Counted from the first letter of the stretch, positions 13,383 to 25,280 are shown. The stretch is 64,000 bases of DNA from Mucor racemosus (GCA_027405735.1 JAPEHQ010000007.1:62001-126000); one strand, 5' to 3'. Translations and numbers: made by a program. The notes: generated by a model from the letters alone, not told the origin.

Positions 13383-14730
13383 CAGTCGGGGTTACTAATG
13401 TTTCATCCATTCCCTATTTTTTCTATTTTTTTTTGTTATACTTTTCTTTCAAACTCTTTCTTTATTAATAAAACAATGTCCAAAACTTTTGAAATTAACA
13501 TCAAAAAATTGCAAGACCCAACAGGAACCAAGCAAGATGTAAAAAAAAATGAAGCTTGGCGCAATTTTTTATTTAAAACAGCTTGGATTTAGCCAATATG
13601 ACATTTCTACTATGATTGACATAAAGCGTCCTACAGTCCAAAGTATCATATCCAGAGGAGATCAAACTGGTACTACTTTAACAGGAAAAAGTACTGGAAG
13701 GCCATCTACCTTTGATGATTATACACAACGCCATTTGGAGCGATCAATAAGGAGAGATCCCTTTCAAACATTAGAGACCATTACGGGGCAACTCAGAATG
13801 ATGGGAAAAAATGTCTCTCGCTCGACAACAAGAAAATGGATAAGAAAGTTGAGCTTCAAGTACTATAAACCTGCTGTTAAACCCAAGTTAACAGAGGAAC
13901 ATAAAAAAAATAGACTGGAATGGGCACAATTTCATATCAATTGGTCTAATGAACAATGGAGACAAGTGGTTTGGTCTGATGAGTCAAGATTTCGTATTTG
14001 TGGCAATGATGGTACACCATTAGTTCTAAGAAAACAAGGTGAAAGGTATGAGAGTTGCCATATATTACGTTCGGTAAAATTTGGTGGTGGTAGTGTGATG
14101 GTTTGGTCTTGTTTTTGGGCTGGGGGTTTTGGACCTTTGGTCTTTATTGACGGAAATATGAATCAAGAATCATATATTGATGTATTGTCGCAACACTACA
14201 TTCCATGGGTTCAAGACTTACATCAAAATGAAGGTACTAATTTTGTGTTTCAGGAGGATAATGCTACCTGTCATACAGGTGCATATGCAAAATGGTGGAA
14301 GAGATCACATTCAATGAATGTTATGGAGGACTGGCCATCACAAAGTCCTGATCTCAACCCCATTGAACATGTTTGGAGCGAGCTCGCTCGTAAATTACGT
14401 AGCCGTAAACATCTAATTAATAATACCGAAGACCTTCGACGGGAACTTCTCGTCGCTTGGGAGAATATTGATGTTGAGTTCGCTGCCAAGTTAATTGAAA
14501 GTATGCCCAAAAGATGCAAGGCAATTATAGATAGCAAGGGAGAAGCAACAAAATATTAGTTTTATTATTTTATTTTTACTTTCAAGTAATAAACATATAT
14601 ATCTTATTTTTGACGAAGTATAGAATTATCAGAGACTTGCAATAAAGAGCAAACCAAATTTGAAAATAGGTGTTCATTATATTTTCATTTTCTTAATTTT
14701 TTTTGGATGAAACATTAGTAACCCCGACTG
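13383..14730 (+). mobile_element. Tc1/mariner transposon with perfect 27-bp TIRs
   Basis: 1348-bp element with perfect 27-bp terminal inverted repeats (13383-13409 and 14704-14730, beginning CAGTCGGGGTTACTAATG). It is flanked by TA at 13381-13382 and 14731-14732. It encodes one transposase on plus. R1 copy 2 retains the uninterrupted target (gtataaaTAtttacag, TA at 54452-54453), so both ends and the TA duplication are proven within the window. The identical TIRs suggest fairly recent activity. Confidence 0.96.
13549..14559 (+). CDS. Tc1/mariner-family transposase
   Basis: Cut-and-paste DDE transposase of 336 residues, the usual Tc1 size. An N-terminal helix-turn-helix (LGFSQYDISTMIDIKRPTVQ, residues ~12-31) is followed by a second DNA-binding segment (residues ~60-105). 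The catalytic triad is D144 (VWSDESRF), D237 (QEDNATCH) and E273 (DLNPIEHVW), with 35 residues between the last two by my count. The ATG at 13549 keeps a complete first HTH. An overlapping frame starting at 13476 (MSKTFEINIKKL) could be an N-terminal extension lost by a one-base slip at the nine-A tract just before 13549. No internal stops are present, so it may still be functional. Confidence 0.93.
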   Translation: MKLGAIFYLKQLGFSQYDISTMIDIKRPTVQSIISRGDQTGTTLTGKSTGRPSTFDDYTQRHLERSIRRDPFQTLETITGQLRMMGKNVSRSTTRKWIRKLSFKYYKPAVKPKLTEEHKKNRLEWAQFHINWSNEQWRQVVWSDESRFRICGNDGTPLVLRKQGERYESCHILRSVKFGGGSVMVWSCFWAGGFGPLVFIDGNMNQESYIDVLSQHYIPWVQDLHQNEGTNFVFQEDNATCHTGAYAKWWKRSHSMNVMEDWPSQSPDLNPIEHVWSELARKLRSRKHLINNTEDLRRELLVAWENIDVEFAAKLIESMPKRCKAIIDSKGEATKY

Positions 14731-16115
14731 TATTTACAGTAATAAGCTTGAATCTAGTGGGTACATCATCGTAAAGTCTTAAAAAAGTTCCCAAGTATTA
14801 TAAAATCTCTTATTTTTAAGACTTACAAGGCTTGTAAGCGGAAAATTAATTTAGGAAATTATTTTTGTCCAGATCATCAATTTTGACATTTTTTAAATTT
14901 TTTTTTTTGGTTTTGCAAATCTAGAGTTAATTATGCTACCAATTATAAAAACAAAAAATATACACATATGCAGAATTTAGCGCTCTATTCACTCAATAAA
15001 AAATAATAAACATTTTTATTGCAAAATATTACATGAAAATCCTTTAACCAAAAAACCGTTTTTGGGCCAAAAGTACAAAGTTTCATTACTTAACATTTAA
15101 TATTAAGCTTTTATAAAATGTGTATTAGTCATAGCTACAATTTTCTCTCACAATGTAGTATATTTAAACGTCGATTTTGGTATCAAAATTTGATTTTTCT
15201 GTTTTTTGATGAAAATCATGAGTGTTAATAAGGATAAAATGATCCCCGAAAATGTCCGCTACAAAAACTGAATTTTCAGACCGTATGTGCTTAAATATAA
15301 GAAAAGTTATAAAAAAACGCTTTTTTATTTAAAATTTAGATATACTACTGTATATACCATAGTATGAGAGGCTTAGTCGTTCCATCTTGCTATGCTCAAT
15401 TATGACGTCGCTCTACGGGTTCGCTTTTGCAACTTTTTAATGAATGTATGATATGATAGACGATGGTTTTCCTGGTAGAAAAATGTATATTTTATAATAA
15501 CAGATAGTGCCTATTTTATTTAATTTATGATTGATGCGCTGTAATGCTGCTTTTACATTGGTGGTTGAAATGAGCAATTTAGCAGGGTTTTAATTGTACC
15601 AAATATTGTAAAGCCTTGAAAATTCTTTTCTACGTGTGTTGTTTTTCTCTTTTAGTTTTCATATTCCAAGGATATAATTCGCCGTTGATAAGGCATATCA
15701 GACTATAACGCTGGTATTCTTTTCTTTTACCTGAATGCGCATGCTAACAAAAGAGACTAATGTTCTTACTATAGGTATCAGCCTATATTAGAGACTGATA
15801 TTTTCATTTAACCGCATTTTAAGATCAAATATCATTATTTAATACTGTATTGTTGGACGTATTTCTTGATGATTACCAGATCAAATCGAAGGCAATGATA
15901 TTTATACCTACTTAATGAAAAGCTAGAACTGGCTACAAACTAACGAAATGTTCCAGAAAAGTAATAACATTTCAAATAATATAGAAACAAAAAAAAAAGA
16001 ATAATCTAATGTATTGCCTAATAACCATAGCTTCGACATAGCTATATTTGAAAACAGATCTTTTTACAGCCGACAATCGTAAACTAAAATAGCAAGTTTA
16101 AAGAAGGTTAATTTT

Positions 16116-16488
16116 GTTATATCAAAAGATACTAATATAAAAATGCTCGGCTGAAAGATACATTTTATTAATTCATTGATGCTTTATATTTATATGTTTT
16201 CTAAATAGTTATATATGATTATTAATATTATTAATGAATTGCCGGGTATTGAGGAGGCACTTGGTATGATTTGGGACAAATCATATACAATGGAATCTGT
16301 GGAATTTGGAAGAGATGTAGGATTACTTATGTTTTATTGTTGCCAAGTGTTCCTTAATGTTCCTGATAATTGCTGTTAATGCTAGTGGTTATGTATGACA
16401 TTTAGTATGAGTTACTAAATGTCATGCCATTTTGGATTTTAATAGTTGTTCCTGGATTTCTACATCTGGGTAAACTTCTGATATATCA
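16116..16488 (+). mobile_element. solo LTR, family B, copy B1
   Basis: 373-bp insertion in R1 copy 1. Its ends are TGTTATATCA and TGATATATCA (near-perfect inverted repeats, TG...CA). It is flanked by a perfect 5-bp duplication, AATTT, at 16111-16115 and 16489-16493. R1 copy 2 has the single uninterrupted site (AATTT at 58337-58341). A second, diverged copy in opposite orientation is at 36048-36466. No internal coding region is attached. Confidence 0.92.
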
Positions 16489-16864
16489 AATTTGTTTAAA
16501 TTTTATGTGTGATAAAGTAATATATATAATCTTAGATTTGGCTTGCATATAAATTCAAGCAGTAAGTGTTATTTAAGTTTACGTTCGAGCAAAAACCATT
16601 GTTGCTGTGAACATTATAGCTATAAACATATTTACAAATGATAATAATCGTAAATACATTGGTGCTTGCATGTACTGCTCTACATCAACAACGTATTGAA
16701 TTGTATTGTCTATAATTTATATTAATAAAAACAAATGTAATTTAAAAACCCATTCCAGTAAAAAAATGCTATGGAACTTTGAGAACGACACGATGCTCAT
16801 GTACAAAAAACCAATTTGTGCCCATGTGCATATTGTTATCTTTTTAACGATATTCAGTGGGCAC

Positions 16865-17164
16865 TGTTGCATCCAAAGATCTGGATGCATTCCTTGGTTA
16901 AGATTACGACACAGTTTGATATGTTAAGTTCTACATTGCCGTGTATTATGTTATGAAGCTCCATTTATACAGGAATGTGGAACTAGTGTGTGCCACCTAG
17001 ACTTGACTGGATATATATACATATAAAAGAAGATGGTTCCATCTTATAATAAAGACCTTTAGTTTTAGTGTGTTCTTTCATTTTATAACAGTTTCCTTTA
17101 TTTTTATTGAGTGATTTAAGTACATATTTTAGCTTTGAGATTGATGTAATCTCCTGGCGTAACA
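16865..17164 (+). mobile_element. solo LTR, family A, copy A1
   Basis: 300-bp LTR, TGTTGCATCC...GGCGTAACA, with the 5-bp duplication GGCAC at 16860-16864 and 17165-17169. It is absent from the matching position of R1 copy 2 (around 58905-58910, cagtgggtgc). It contains tataaaag and aataaag boxes that fit an LTR promoter and polyadenylation signal. It is slightly shorter than A2 and A3 because an internal stretch near tatata...ataaaag is missing. Confidence 0.93.
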
Positions 17165-17447
17165 GGCACAGCAGCCCAGGCAATAGTGTGCAACCCACCT
17201 GGGCACAACGAAATCATCTTGTGCAGCACAGGTCGGCCGTAGTGCGCCATAGGCAGATATACTAAACTCCAGCAAAATTTATACTACAAGCAACTCTGCG
17301 AGATTAATAGATAATACAGTAAAATAAATTGCAAATTCGTTTTTAGCAGCCAATTGTCCCCCAGAAAACTTGGTTGCCTAATTCCTACTGATACTTGCGA
17401 GAAGACTTGAAATTACTGCTAAACAAGGGCAAGATAATGGACCCATA

Positions 17448-18639
17448 AACACTAAAAAAGCATATTCGGCGGAAGCCAAGGAGTTTATTACGTGGGCAGA
17501 GCAAACTTTTGTACATGAAGATAAATTGCAAAGAGGAATTGTTTCTGGGAAAAAATTGAATTATTTTCTACACAACAAAGTAAAAGCAAAGAACATTGCT
17601 GATGAATTTAGCTTTTCATACTAACTGCCTTGTACGTCCTTATTATCCCAGGTTTTAAATTGTTTATTTCGCAGAAGAACGAAATCAAACGCAGCGCAAA
17701 GAATCAAATTTTTAACTGTCGAACAATATATAGCAGCAATTACAGACCTATACAAGACGCAAGTTATAAAGAAAATAAACTGTAACAAAAATCCAAGAAA
17801 AGTAATTGCAAGCGTATTGAAAAGTGCTAAAGAATGAGAATTCCAGACCAAGAGATCTAATTGCAAAGAGAGTGGAGAAGGAACACTAGCTGTTGGTTAT
17901 ACTTCATTAGATCAAGAAGCAAATGTCATAAAATTCTATTTGAATAGCCAAAGGAATCATAGAGAAACCTTGGAAGATGCTGCATCATTTCTTTTCTATC
18001 ATTATTTTCTGCTATGAGGACAATCTATCAGACATGCTGAATTGACAGATTTTTAAACTATTAATTAAGATAATGAGAGTATCGGATCTGATATAGAATG
18101 TCCAGCTCTGGTGATGGTGTTGAGATAGGGAAAAACAAACAAAAATAACCGCTTGAAACTTGATGGCTGCATCCGTAATACTCGTGTTAAAATTTGTCCT
18201 ATAATGTCTCTTGGCCTGTATTTGCTTTGGCGCTTTCATGTTGAGAATGAGCCGTTTTCTGATTTAACTACTTCTCATAATTAGTATTTCATAAAGCTTT
18301 TTAAATTAGATAACCAGAATTTAAAGAAAATTTAGAGCTACAACAGCCATCGTGATGCCGTTATAGGAGGATTGGATAGAGGAGTGAAAAGTTTCTCTTA
18401 TTATACAAAAACACATATAAACCCGTGGCTCCTCTGCGAGGATGGCTGATCTTCCTGGTGTTTATGAAGACCAAGTTCGTCATCTCGATCGTTGAAATAA
18501 CGCGACAATGAATGGTGCTTATCTTACTGGTTTACCCAGGGAAGCAATGCGAGCAATAGCAGGCTTTATAATTCAGCAAGGGCAGTTTTACAATCCCAGG
18601 GTCTCACTGGATCCTCCTGAAGAGCTAACAGCCAAGTTG
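17448..18639 (+). pseudogene. decayed Crypton-like tyrosine recombinase
   Basis: Blocks in shifting frames match the tyrosine recombinase of fungal Crypton transposons as I know the family. In order: KKAYSAEAKEFITWAEQTF (17454 on); VEQYIAAITDLYKTQVIKK (17718 on); a long frame 17908-18284 containing HYFLL-stop-GQSIRHAELTD and KTNKNNRLKLDGCIRN...LGLYLLWRFH; and SSARMADL...MNGAYLTGLPREAMR (18430-18560), the last with the presumed catalytic tyrosine. The 17908-18284 frame has four in-frame stops. Each can be explained by a C-to-T change (CGA to TGA, CAA to TAA twice, CAG to TAG), and the final block has a stop at an expected Trp. It is not functional. Confidence 0.8.
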
Positions 18640-19129
18640 ATTTTTTGTTGTATTTGCATATATAAATGTACCTGATATTGTAGTTCAAATATGGCAATAA
18701 ACTATTACGCCTTAACATATTTTAGCATATGTGTCATATAAACACTGTAAATGATTACACTGATAATTATTACATCAGCCAAGTTCTGGTAATCCAGACT
18801 TACAATGAAAAATAGACAATAAATAGTGATTGTTTCATAAATTTGAATGATGCAGAAATGGCCAGCTTAAAATTGAGAAACCGCATTTGAAATGAAAATA
18901 AGTCGAGAGAATACTAAGGTATTGCAATGATGGTTATTAAGTAAAGTTTACTTTATTTCTCATTCTCTACCAGGATATTTAGGTTTTAGATCGTTGTGAA
19001 GACTTTTTTATTTTTTTATAAATTTTGTGAGAGCACTTTTTCTGTTATCGAGTTCCATGAAGGGATGACAGGTATACAAAACTAGAACCATAGGATAGTA
19101 CTCATTAGCGCCTATCTAACGAATTTTAC

Positions 19130-20420
19130 CTCGTCAAAAAATATTGATTTTTCGTCGAGAAAATTGAAATTGAATGATTAATTTTTGGTGACAAGAAAGA
19201 ATCCATTTTGGACGAGGATATACAAGGGTAAATTTTCGCCGACCAAAAAAAATGATCAAAAATAATTAATATCCCCACAAAAAATAGGGCTACAGCTACA
19301 TATTTATACTCATTCTGTAGATAATTTTGTTGCGCATAATGTGAAAATAAAAAATTTTAGGGTTGCAATTGAATGAAGGGTACTTTTTGATCAAAAACCG
19401 TTAAAATTTGACATTAAATTTACTAGAGATTTTATGAGAAAAACATTTTTAAAACCTACACAGATCGATTCAGAATTAAAAACTAAACCCAAGATATTTA
19501 ATACACTAGTTCAACTTACTATGCATTTTTGCGAGCAATTAAACATACAAGAATTTTTTTGGATTTTTTTGGATTTTTTTTCCATTTGAACACTTTTTGA
19601 ATTGAAGCTCAGTCACCTGTGTATATCTGATTATACAATTTTATATGGTGATATTCAAAATTGGAGCGTTATAACGCATGTTGATTTACTATAATACCGA
19701 ATATTGACATAACACCTAGTAACTTCTAACTTTACATCAGGATAGGTACACGCCGTTGGCACAATGATTGGAAAGAAAAACTTTCGCAACCTATTGTGTG
19801 TTGAGAAAATCATTACCAAAATGCACCTATAACTTACTGTGTACTTTTTTTGGAAAACTGTTAAAATATAATCTTTATGAGTACTACTGATCTAAGGAAA
19901 CTGTCACTCTACATGGATATAGGTATAAATAGATACTATTCGTGTTTCATATAGTAGCTTCCATGAGTCATTACATATTCGGTAAATTTGAGCAAAAAAT
20001 TGATTGTATATCTGTTTACTCGTACTAATATCCAATAAGATCACCAGTTCTCGCCGGATATAGATCCAAGTGAGCTTCCGTTGTAATGGTAGGTAAGCCT
20101 AGGGTATATCCATGTATGTAATTGTAAAATTTCAACTTCCTCGAGTTGCTGTAAGAATGAATAAACCACAACGCGCACTTTTGTAAGCTATTTTGTATGA
20201 TCTGTTTCTGATATTCTTTGAAAAAATTTATAAAATCAAATACTGTAATGATTTGAAATTGAATTTTGAAGTTGCACTTAATGTGCCGTGAATATATGAA
20301 TAAATCACATATCTTAATCTCGTTAGCTGACAACTGTTTTTGAAGGATTCAAACACGCATTTCAAAAAAAAATTCTTTTCCTCTGCTTGAAAAAAATAAA
20401 GCAAGTGAAAAAATGCTTGT
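19130..20420 (+). repeat. R2 repeat, copy c (diverged)
   Basis: Diverged member of the R2 family, readable against 34600-35920. Shared landmarks are aatattgatttttcgtcgag, gataattttgttgcgcat, ccactc/tctacatggatataggta, cctcgagttgctgt, and gaaattgaattttgaagttg followed by gcacttaatg. Many indels separate the landmarks. No coding potential is seen. The copy seems to lack the highly conserved left core found in copies a and b. Confidence 0.65.
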
Positions 20421-21486
20421 AGTCAATGAATATTGGTCCAAATACCTAAAGTTTTCAAAATACTAGATACAACACAGTCGTGGCACTGTCCATACCTAAG
20501 TGTTAGCATCTATTAATTTGCTGATTAAACTATAAAAAGAAATTGCCCAGTTTTTTCGAGTGTGATTTTTGGCTTTGTAGACCATTTTATATTAGAAATA
20601 GTGTCCAGTCAACCAAAATTTTGTTGAGAGAGATATACTGGATATACCGAAATTTTGATTTTCAAGCAGTAAAAAGAAAATTCGAATATTCAAGAGTTTA
20701 TTGTGGACTAAGGAGCATGTTAGTGTAATTACCAACAGTACCATATTTAGTCATAATATCGCAGCTACATTTTTCATTTTTTTTACTTTGTATTAACCAT
20801 CAAATTAAAACGGTAAGCAATGATCATAAAACGACATTAATACTGTAGCTATTACAATTTAGAAAACCCGCAAACTCCACTTGTTTTTGAGATGCTAAAC
20901 ATTTATTTGGGCAACTTTATCTACTGCAGCCAATTTGTATACATTTTTGAGCATCTGAAGTACATTTCCTACGCCATTTCATTTGGTGTCAGTAACAAGA
21001 ATGCGGCGTGTTCCAATTTTGAACATTAACAAGCCTTTTGCTGAAGTATTGAATCTCAAAATACCTTACTTGCAAAATCTGAAAATATGTATAGTCTACA
21101 TTTGGAACTAAAAATATAAGAAAATTATTTTATACACTGATTCATCATAATTTTCTACAATTTAATTTAGGTGAAATTCTAATGAATTTTGATGGATCAT
21201 TATGCATGAATCTCATGATATATTAATAAATAATGATCCCGAAATCATTGTGGTTATAGACACAAGAGTTTTCTCCAAATAGACTATTATTTTTGGATCA
21301 TAAAAAGCATACATTTTATTTAAACAAACAGTAGTAATATTTACAAAGTGGGAAGTGGAGGGGGGGGGGGGGTTGGGCAATAAATAGAGTTGAATGAATG
21401 GATAGATATACATATAAATAGCAAAAAGGATAGGAGAAGGGGTATATATTTTATATTTTCAAAGGCAAATGGGTGATAGATCAAGA
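20421..21486. other. non-coding stretch with G-run 3' of the RhoGEF gene
   Basis: No gene recognised. A 13-base G run (21360-21372) flanked by ggaagtgga and ttggg lies about 115 bp beyond the stop of the RhoGEF gene. In that gene's minus-strand transcript it would appear as a C tract in the 3' UTR. Confidence 0.5.
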
Positions 21487-24400
21487 TCAACGTAAATCAT
21501 ATTGACTTTCATTACCAACAGGGTTCAAATCATCCATAAATTCATCCAATCTCGAGACAATATGCTAAATAAAATAAAATAAAATCATTAGCTTTGTTCT
21601 TTCACGATAATGAACAAAAAAAAAGTTATACTTACAGTTCTTAGGCCACGAATACTTTCATAGGTATTATAACGATCCATATCGTTAGCTTTTGATTGTT
21701 GAGATTGAATCAAATCATCAATCAAATCATTGACATCCAACTTTAATTGAGCAAAATTTGTAGAAGTGGAATCACTTGGAGTAGTATAAGCACGATGGGG
21801 AAGATTAGGCGGTTGTTGGCGTTGCTGTTGACGTTGATGAACAGTCGGTATATGAGATTGACTATAAAAAGCCTTTGGAAGAGGAGGAGGAACATGCTTT
21901 TTACCACGGTAATTTACGGCAGTAGAAGCAGAAACTGCAGAGGCCACAGAAGATCTTCTAGAACCATCTATAGCATTCATCAATCTTTCATCTGAAGAGA
22001 AGCTATGATTACTACGAATAGAGCCATATCTTTCATGTTGATGATTAGCCAAGATGTTTCCTTCTTCTAAATAGCTACGAATACTACTGCTATAGCTACT
22101 CATTGAATTATAAGGATGACCACTATTGCTACTTGAAGTGGTTGTGCTATTTGTATCACTTGAGAATGGAGGCACACCAAATCGAGCATCTGCTGCTGCA
22201 GTTGTTGTTGTTGTTGTTGTTGTTGTTGTACCACCACCAGTTGCAGAGATAGGGCTTGTCTCATTTGAGGAAGAAGAGGCGGAAGAGCCACCACTAGAAG
22301 GTCTTGTAATCATTTCTTGAGGTGATTGACTAAACAACATGGTATCGAAATTATTATAGCTTTGAACAGAGCTTCTACGACGAGAATACGGATGAGGACG
22401 ATTATAAGAATTATCTTGATAGACATTGCTGCCACCATAAAGGATATCATCTTGTGGTTGTTGATTGTTTTGTTTTGGTTGATTAAAGCTATCAATAAAA
22501 TGCGTATCATCACGAACAAATATTTCGGAAGGAGGAGCATTGTTATAGTATTGTGGCTGTGTAATAGTGTTGGTATTGATTCTTGTAGGATAAGGAGGAG
22601 AATGATGTTGACCGCGTGTTTTACTACCTTCTACCGCAGTAGTGGCAATGCTATAACTTTCATTTGAATATACACCACCACCAGTAGATTGACCTCGGAA
22701 GTCATCTTCCAGTTGTTTGTTTACAGTAGCTACTTTAAATATAGGATCAAGTACATGTGATGTTGTTTCTGAATCCTGAGCATGATCTTCATCAATAGAG
22801 TATCTTCTTGATGGTGATGATGATCTTGATCTAGAGAATATTTTACCAAGGCTCATATTACTTGCAACTCTAGTAAGAGACTTTGATCTAGACCTTGATC
22901 TTGCTCTAACACGTAATAAATCATCATTGATGCAAGAAAATGCTTCAGTAGCTCTTAGCCGTCTTTCATAAAAGAATACTAGAAAAGATAGAAAATAGGC
23001 AGATTAGTAATAATAATAATAAAAAGACTAGAATAGAAACGGGGAAAAGAAACACATACAATTATTCCAAAGAGTATCAATAAAATCAAGCGTATTATTA
23101 TCCTTATTGTGATGATGACATCCTACAATTTGTTCATATTCTATATCACGGCTCTTTTCACGGATAGGGATTAAACTAGTTCTTGCGCGAATAGTCAGTT
23201 TATAACCACCAGATTCATGTCTATGGACTAAAGCTAATATCCAAACGTCATCATCGATCAAAGCATTGATATCAAGTGGCGAATCTTGAAGATAAACAAC
23301 TAGAATATGATTCTTGAACTCAGCTTTTCGGTAAGATTCTTGATCATTATAGATTTGAGTATAAGCAGGCAATTTGAATTTATCTTGGTAATACAGCTCA
23401 GTAGTTGTTGTGTCTATCATACATGTTATTAATGATGCAATGCTATATAATGCTGCTAATTTAGTAGATTACCTTTAATGTTTGATAGAGCACATTGCTT
23501 TTGGCATAATTCAACTAGCTTGGATTTGTTTGAAATGTATTCTTTATTGGACTTGTTGGATCTTGTTGAATTGGGAATAATTGAATATAATCGATCACTT
23601 CTTCTAAAATAAGATTCACATTCTTTTTCTGTTGCATTTGGATTCAAGTCTGGAAGGCATGTTCTTAAAAAGAATGTATCAGGTCGATCTATATTTTAGA
23701 AAAGAAAACAAATATTTCGGACCGATGGGTTATTACACAAAGACTTATGATGGTTGTACAATGTGAAAAAAAACAAAACAAAAGCATTACCTTTTAAGCC
23801 ATCAAATATTTCGACTGATCTTATATCTGCCCAACCTTTGAATTCCAATGGTAAACCATTGTAAGCTTCTTTGGCTTTTTGAAGCATACTGCTTGAACTA
23901 GTATCCTTGACTTTTTCTTCAATTTTCTCTAAATAATCTTTTCCTTGTAAACTATGATTCTTTCTTTTAACAACCATGATTTTATCAGTAAAGACCAATA
24001 ATGTAACGGGTCGATTTAATTTTCCTGTTTGTAGAGACAATTCAGTTGCATCGAAATAACCAAGTAATTGACGAGTTTGAATCAAGGAGGCCTATTGCTA
24101 ATTGTTGGCTTGTGCACTTTTTATTATTATAGTGTTATAACAGAGACTTACTGGTGCATCCCGAATAAGGTGATACAAATTAAGTAGAGATGAATCACCA
24201 TATTGCATGTCATTAATGCTAGATACTTTGGTATTTGCTTGCTTTAAATGATGATTATCAATGTCATTTGGATTTAAATGATCCATAATAAGTGCAATCA
24301 TTAAATTATATCTTGTCATACGTTGAATGGGTTGAATCAAAATGTCACTCATGCCGAGATTTCCTTTCAATTCCTTGTTGAGAAGAAATTTAGAATAGTT

Positions 24401-25280
24401 TTTATTTTGTTTGATGTTTTGAGTGTGGCAAGCTAATGAATTTGATTTTCCTAAAAAGAAGATTCTATAGCAATCAAAGGATTCGAGCTTGATTTTTGAG
24501 GTTAGTGAATAATAAACTAATAGCATATCATTGATGATGACTTACATGTGTGCTGAGTATGCTTCCAAATGATTCAATTGTGTTGCCTTGTTGATAAGCT
24601 AATAATGCATCAAGCAATGATTTATTAACATGTAAAATATCTTCCATGTTAATAAAAATGCGATTGAATGAATATTGGTCCAAAATAGGCTGTTTGTTGG
24701 GATCCACAATTGATTCTTTAATAGGTTTCATGATTTTATAAACAATTTCTTCTAATAGATTGACATATGACTTTTCGGTCGCAATGAATTCTTTGATAGG
24801 TTTTGATGTAGGCGACTCGACAATGCATGCATTTTGAGTGATATGACTGATAATGTTGTTGTTATTGTTTGTGTATGACTAAATAAAGCATTTAATTATG
24901 TGTGTGTGTGTGTGTGTGTATGTTTGAAAGAGACATTTCAAAATGTGCTTACATTATGGTTATTGTTATGCTGATTTACATTGCTTTCTTGTTGAATATA
25001 TCTTTTACCAAAAAAGCTCTTGAAATGATCCATTTGTGGAGATGTTTCATTGGGTATTAATACATCTACATGTTGGCTCTAATATTCCAAGTAATTAGAT
25101 AAAAGCCTATTCAATTACATTGTATATACATACGAGTGGGTTCTTTGTCATGTCTAATAAATGCTTTCCGATTTCTTTGCAGTCATCCGAGACATTATAA
25201 TCTTTTAATATGGGTATCTTGTTTTCTTTATAAACATTGCATGGATGATGAAAAGGTGTATTTTGTAATAATTTTTCCAT
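21487..25280 (-). CDS. Rho guanine-nucleotide exchange factor (DH-PH, Dbl family)
   Basis: Activates Rho/Cdc42-type GTPases, likely at the cell cortex for polarity or wall growth. Nine exons, all in phase: 25280-25134, 25078-24953, 24878-24546, 24487-24152, 24091-23791, 23688-23473, 23413-23060, 22978-21636 and 21564-21487, giving ~1077 residues. The DH domain starts near residue 116 (KPIKEFIATEKSYVNLLEE) and has the hallmark CR3 helix GMSDILIQPIQRMTRYNLM at ~247-263. A PH-like region follows (VTLLVFTDKIMVVKRK...), apparently with insertions. The C-terminal half is low complexity: Arg/Ser-rich (RSRSRSKS, SRSRSSSPSRR), Ser-rich, and a Thr run encoded by a (GTT)n tract on the plus strand at 22201-22229. 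The exon 3/4 junction uses the acceptor at 24488, because the nearer AG would leave a 29-nt intron and a stop. No CNH domain is seen. Confidence 0.9.
22201..22229. repeat. coding trinucleotide repeat (poly-Thr tract)
   Basis: Uninterrupted GTT repeat on plus, read as ACA/ACx-type threonine codons in the RhoGEF gene on minus. Length-variable coding microsatellites like this are common in low-complexity tails. Confidence 0.8.
24899..24919. repeat. (TG)n microsatellite inside RhoGEF intron 2
   Basis: About ten TG units within the intron between 24952 and 24879. On the transcript it reads as a CA repeat upstream of the branch region. Confidence 0.85.

Larger units (their letters stand above)
13280..17245 (+). 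repeat. R1 repeat, copy 1 (interrupted by Tc1 and two solo LTRs)
   Basis: Aligns in direct orientation with 54351-58989. Both copies start at gtaagactaaa and end immediately after the GC-rich string ggtcggccgtagtgc. Without insertions the unit is about 2.0-2.2 kb. It is very A+T-rich and non-coding in every frame I checked. Copy 1 contains a Tc1/mariner element (13383-14730), an LTR of family B (16116-16488) and an LTR of family A (16865-17164); all three are absent from copy 2. The right end holds the hairpin GCACAA...TTGTGC and a palindromic CGGCCG. Probably a non-autonomous transposon; its class is unknown. Confidence 0.85.

Noticed and set aside
13280..17245. R1 as a Helitron
   Set aside because: There is a hairpin near the right end but no CTRR terminus, no 5' TC end and no Rep/helicase remains.
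24518..24546. 29-nt intron in the RhoGEF gene
   Set aside because: Too short for a spliceosomal intron and it leads to an immediate stop; the 58-nt alternative ending at 24488 with a CTAAC branch site keeps the DH frame.
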